A stretch of 8,146 nucleotides of DNA. Source: JAXJQF01 sp036311285. Its GTDB lineage: Bacteria; Pseudomonadota; Gammaproteobacteria; Enterobacterales; Succinivibrionaceae. Position numbers and translations under genes: made by a program. Where the stretch lies: contig JAXJQF010000092.1 of NCBI GenBank assembly GCA_036311285.1, positions 1-8,146 of the forward strand, written 5' to 3'. The stretch's first letter is position 1, and the number at the start of each line of letters is the position of its first letter. The notes below the pieces were generated by a model. It was not told where the DNA came from. It saw only the letters and a list, made by a program, of their open reading frames with translations, and did no database searches. This document shows positions 6,212-8,146 of this stretch, in pieces.

Positions 6212-7693
6212 TTAACCTAAAACGATACGCTTCATGTCTTTCATGTAGCCACGTAATTCTTGACCAATAATTTCAATTGGGTGGTTACGAATTTGTTCGT
6301 TAACAGCAATTAAAGTTTCATTGTCAACTGAATTATCAGCAACATCTAAACCCTTACCGATAACTTCTAATGTTACCTTATCCATGTACTTTTCTTTTAA
6401 TAGAGGTACACATGCATTAGAGAATAAGTAGTTACCATATTCAGCTGTATCTGAAATTACAACATTCATTTCATATAAACGCTTACGAGCAATTGTGTTA
6501 GCGATTAATGGTAATTCGTGTAATGATTCATAGTAAGCAGATTCTTCGTAGATACCAGAAGCTGTCATTGTTTCGAATGCTAATTCAACACCAGCCTTAA
6601 CTGTTGCAACCATGAAGATACCCTTATCAAAGAATTCTTGTTCCTTGATTTCTACATCACATGCAGGAGCGTTTTCGAAAGCTGATTCACCAGTTTCCTT
6701 TCTCCAACGTAATAAATCCTTGTCGCCAGCTTCCCAGTCTGCCATCATTGTAGATGAGAATACACCACTTTCGATATCATCCATGTGCTTTTCATATAAA
6801 GGACGCATAATTTCCTTTAATTCTTCAGCCATTTCGAATGCCTTGATCTTAGCTGGATTGCTTAAACGGTCCATCATGTTAGTGATACCACCAAACTTTA
6901 ATGCTTCAGTGATAGTTTCCCAACCAAATTGTAATAACTTACATGCATAACCTGCATCAATACCACCAGCAACCATCTTATCAAATGCTAATAAAGAAGC
7001 TGTTTGTAACATACCACATAAGATTGTTTGTTCGCCCATTAAGTCTGACTTAACTTCAGCTACAAATGAAGACTCTAAACAACCAGCCTTGTGACCACCT
7101 GTTGCAGCAGCCCATGCCTTAGCGATATCCCAACCTTCACCCTTTGGATCGTTTTCTGGGTGAACAGCGATTAATGTAGGAACACCGAAACCACGCTTGT
7201 ATTCGTTTCTCACTTCTGTACCTGGGCACTTAGGAGCAGCCATAACTACAGTGATATCTTCTCTGATTTGTTCACCAACTTCAACAATGTTGAAACCATG
7301 TGAATAACCTAATGCAGCACCTTTCTTCATTAATGGCATAACTGCTTTAACTACTGGAGAGTGTTGCTTATCTGGAGTTAAGTTAATAACCAAGTCAGCT
7401 GTTGGAATTAAATCTTCATATGTACCAACTTTAAAACCATTTTCAGTTGCTCTCTTATAAGAAGCACGTTGTTCTTTGATAGCTTCAGCACGTAATGCAT
7501 AAGATACGTCTAAGCCTGAGTCACGCATATTTAAACCTTGATTTAAACCTTGTGCACCACAACCGATAATAACAACCTTCTTACCCTTTAAGAAATCACA
7601 ACCACTTGCAAATTCTTCTCTATCCATAAAACGACAACAACCTAATTGGTCTAATTGTTGACGTAAATTTAAAGTATTAAAATAATTAGCCAT
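6212..7693 (-). CDS. ilvC: Ketol-acid reductoisomerase, NADP-dependent, class II (long form)
   Basis: IlvC converts acetolactate or acetohydroxybutyrate to the dihydroxy acids of valine, isoleucine and leucine synthesis, using NADPH and Mg2+. The 493 residues match the long enterobacterial form (E. coli 491) from MANYFNTLNLRQQL to MKRIVLG. The nucleotide-binding GCGAQG (44-49) and R68, R76 and S78 are present. So are catalytic H132 and K155, metal ligands D217, E221, E389 and E393, and substrate serine S414, all at E. coli numbering. The start is at 7693: AGGA (7705-7702) lies 8 bp upstream and the protein begins as in E. coli. The frame stays open for 48 more codons to 7837, but that would read through the promoter and IlvY operators. 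Arg codons are mostly CGT (14 CGT, 5 AGA), unlike glyQS. It is divergent from ilvY and therefore probably activated by it. Confidence 0.98.
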   Translation of the reverse strand: MANYFNTLNLRQQLDQLGCCRFMDREEFASGCDFLKGKKVVIIGCGAQGLNQGLNMRDSGLDVSYALRAEAIKEQRASYKRATENGFKVGTYEDLIPTADLVINLTPDKQHSPVVKAVMPLMKKGAALGYSHGFNIVEVGEQIREDITVVMAAPKCPGTEVRNEYKRGFGVPTLIAVHPENDPKGEGWDIAKAWAAATGGHKAGCLESSFVAEVKSDLMGEQTILCGMLQTASLLAFDKMVAGGIDAGYACKLLQFGWETITEALKFGGITNMMDRLSNPAKIKAFEMAEELKEIMRPLYEKHMDDIESGVFSSTMMADWEAGDKDLLRWRKETGESAFENAPACDVEIKEQEFFDKGIFMVATVKAGVELAFETMTASGIYEESAYYESLHELPLIANTIARKRLYEMNVVISDTAEYGNYLFSNACVPLLKEKYMDKVTLEVIGKGLDVADNSVDNETLIAVNEQIRNHPIEIIGQELRGYMKDMKRIVLG

Positions 7694-7723
7694 TTTTCTT
7701 TTCCTATAATTTAAAACGTGACT

Positions 7724-7752
7724 ATTATATACCATATCTTTTAATGCTAAAA
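7724..7752 (-). promoter_or_regulatory. ilvC promoter
   Basis: On the minus strand, a perfect -10 TATAAT (7729-7724) lies 17 bp downstream of TTAGCA (7752-7747), a 4-of-6 match to the -35 consensus. The start is predicted near 7717, with a leader of about 24 nt carrying the AGGA ribosome site. A good -10 with a poor -35 just downstream of operator half-sites fits a LysR-type activated promoter. Confidence 0.7.
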
Positions 7753-7763
7753 GTGATATATTT

Positions 7764-7791
7764 GCAATATTACATTGCGTTTTTTGCAACA
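7764..7791. promoter_or_regulatory. Putative IlvY operator cluster in the ilvY-ilvC intergenic region
   Basis: Three related half-sites lie in line: TTGCAAT (7764-7770), ATTGC (7776-7780) and TTGCAA (7786-7791). The first two form the dyad GCAAT-N5-ATTGC, the last two form TTGC-N7-GCAA, and the two TTGCAA copies are 22 bp apart, about two helical turns. LysR-type regulators bind such dyads as dimers of dimers. The cluster lies about 47-74 bp upstream of the predicted ilvC start and at the presumed ilvY -35, consistent with ilvC activation and ilvY autoregulation as known in E. coli. Confidence 0.65.
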
Positions 7792-7816
7792 TAACATTAT
7801 TATTGTTTCTTATATA
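7786..7816 (+). promoter_or_regulatory. Candidate ilvY promoter
   Basis: TTGCAA (7786-7791) could serve as -35 with TATATA (7811-7816) as -10 at a long 19-bp spacing, placing the promoter on top of the operator. An alternative is TTGTTT (7803-7808) with TAAAAT (7825-7830) at 16 bp, which would leave a leader of only about 12 nt. The choice cannot be made from sequence alone. Confidence 0.35.
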
Positions 7817-7848
7817 GCATTGTTTAAAATTTATCAAAGCTTTGAAAT

Positions 7849-8146
7849 ATGGACGTTAAAGAATTAAAATCCTTTGTATGCTTATCAAAAAACCTTAATT
7901 TTTCGCTTACAGCTAAGCAATGTGCTATGAGCACATCAGCTTTAAGTAGAACAATTAATAGGTTAGAAAATGAATTAAACACTACTCTTTTTATCCGAAA
8001 TAATAAAACTGTAACGCTAACTGAGGCAGGAAAACTACTTTTAACATATGCCCAAAATACTTTACAAAACTATGATTACCTTAAAACAAGCATTCAAGTA
8101 TTAAAATCCCCAATAAAAGGAAAACTAAAGTTATATTGTTCAGTAA
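7849..8146 (+). CDS. ilvY: LysR-family transcriptional activator IlvY, N-terminal part (truncated by window end)
   Basis: The first 99 codons encode a LysR-type regulator that begins MDVKELKSFVCLSKNLNFSL. The winged helix-turn-helix spans about residues 1-60 (SALSRTINRLENELNTTLFI, then TVTLTEAGK), followed by the linker helix and the start of the effector domain (GKLKLYCSV). The E. coli IlvY reads alike, including its TVTLTEAG and FCSV segments, and position divergent from ilvC confirms the identity. IlvY activates ilvC when acetolactate or acetohydroxybutyrate is bound. An in-frame TGA (7843-7845) two codons upstream fixes the ATG at 7849 as the first possible start; the next in-frame ATG would cut into the DNA-binding domain. 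No Shine-Dalgarno is visible before it, suggesting weak translation. The gene continues beyond 8146. Confidence 0.95.
   Translation, partial: MDVKELKSFVCLSKNLNFSLTAKQCAMSTSALSRTINRLENELNTTLFIRNNKTVTLTEAGKLLLTYAQNTLQNYDYLKTSIQVLKSPIKGKLKLYCSV

Noticed and set aside
6612..6950. Plus-strand 112-codon frame opposite ilvC
   Set aside because: It is a shadow of a highly conserved ilvC region, with no recognisable product.

Overview
The window comes from an AT-rich gammaproteobacterium. The GlyQ, GlyS, IlvC, IlvY and TusA proteins all read like close relatives of their E. coli counterparts, and the 16S leader shares a long stretch with the E. coli rrn leader. Strong AT bias, AGA-rich Arg codons and a REC-CheC/PAS-GGDEF pair suggest a lineage outside Enterobacteriaceae, perhaps Aeromonadales/Succinivibrionaceae-like. 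That placement is inference only.

Layout. Positions 1-55 are the 5' end of a 16S rRNA gene on the minus strand, with its leader (conserved leader element, boxA-like element) and a strong promoter with an A-tract UP element, together reaching to about 301. Divergent from it on the plus strand lies tusA (342-560), a sulfur relay protein for tRNA thiolation. A 299-bp gap without a recognisable gene follows, then the two-gene glyQ-glyS operon (860-3852) encoding alpha2beta2 glycyl-tRNA synthetase, closed by a clear hairpin terminator. Next is a two-gene signalling operon (4079-6111): a receiver domain fused to a CheC-type phosphatase domain, overlapping by ATGA with a PAS-GGDEF diguanylate cyclase. 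A bidirectional terminator (6168-6195) separates it from the convergent ilvC (minus strand, true start at 7693). ilvC is divergent from a truncated ilvY (7849 to the window end), and a GCAA/TTGC-type operator cluster sits between them.

How the genes work together. The first half is translation machinery (rRNA, tRNA thiolation, tRNA charging). The last part is the classic substrate-induced ilvYC branched-chain amino acid module. The REC-CheC/PAS-GGDEF pair is the accessory part. It looks like a phospho-signal-to-c-di-GMP module in which the receiver carries its own CheC-type phosphatase domain; one of the two phosphatase sites is intact and the other has lost only its asparagine. No IS element, CRISPR array, prophage or tRNA gene was seen.
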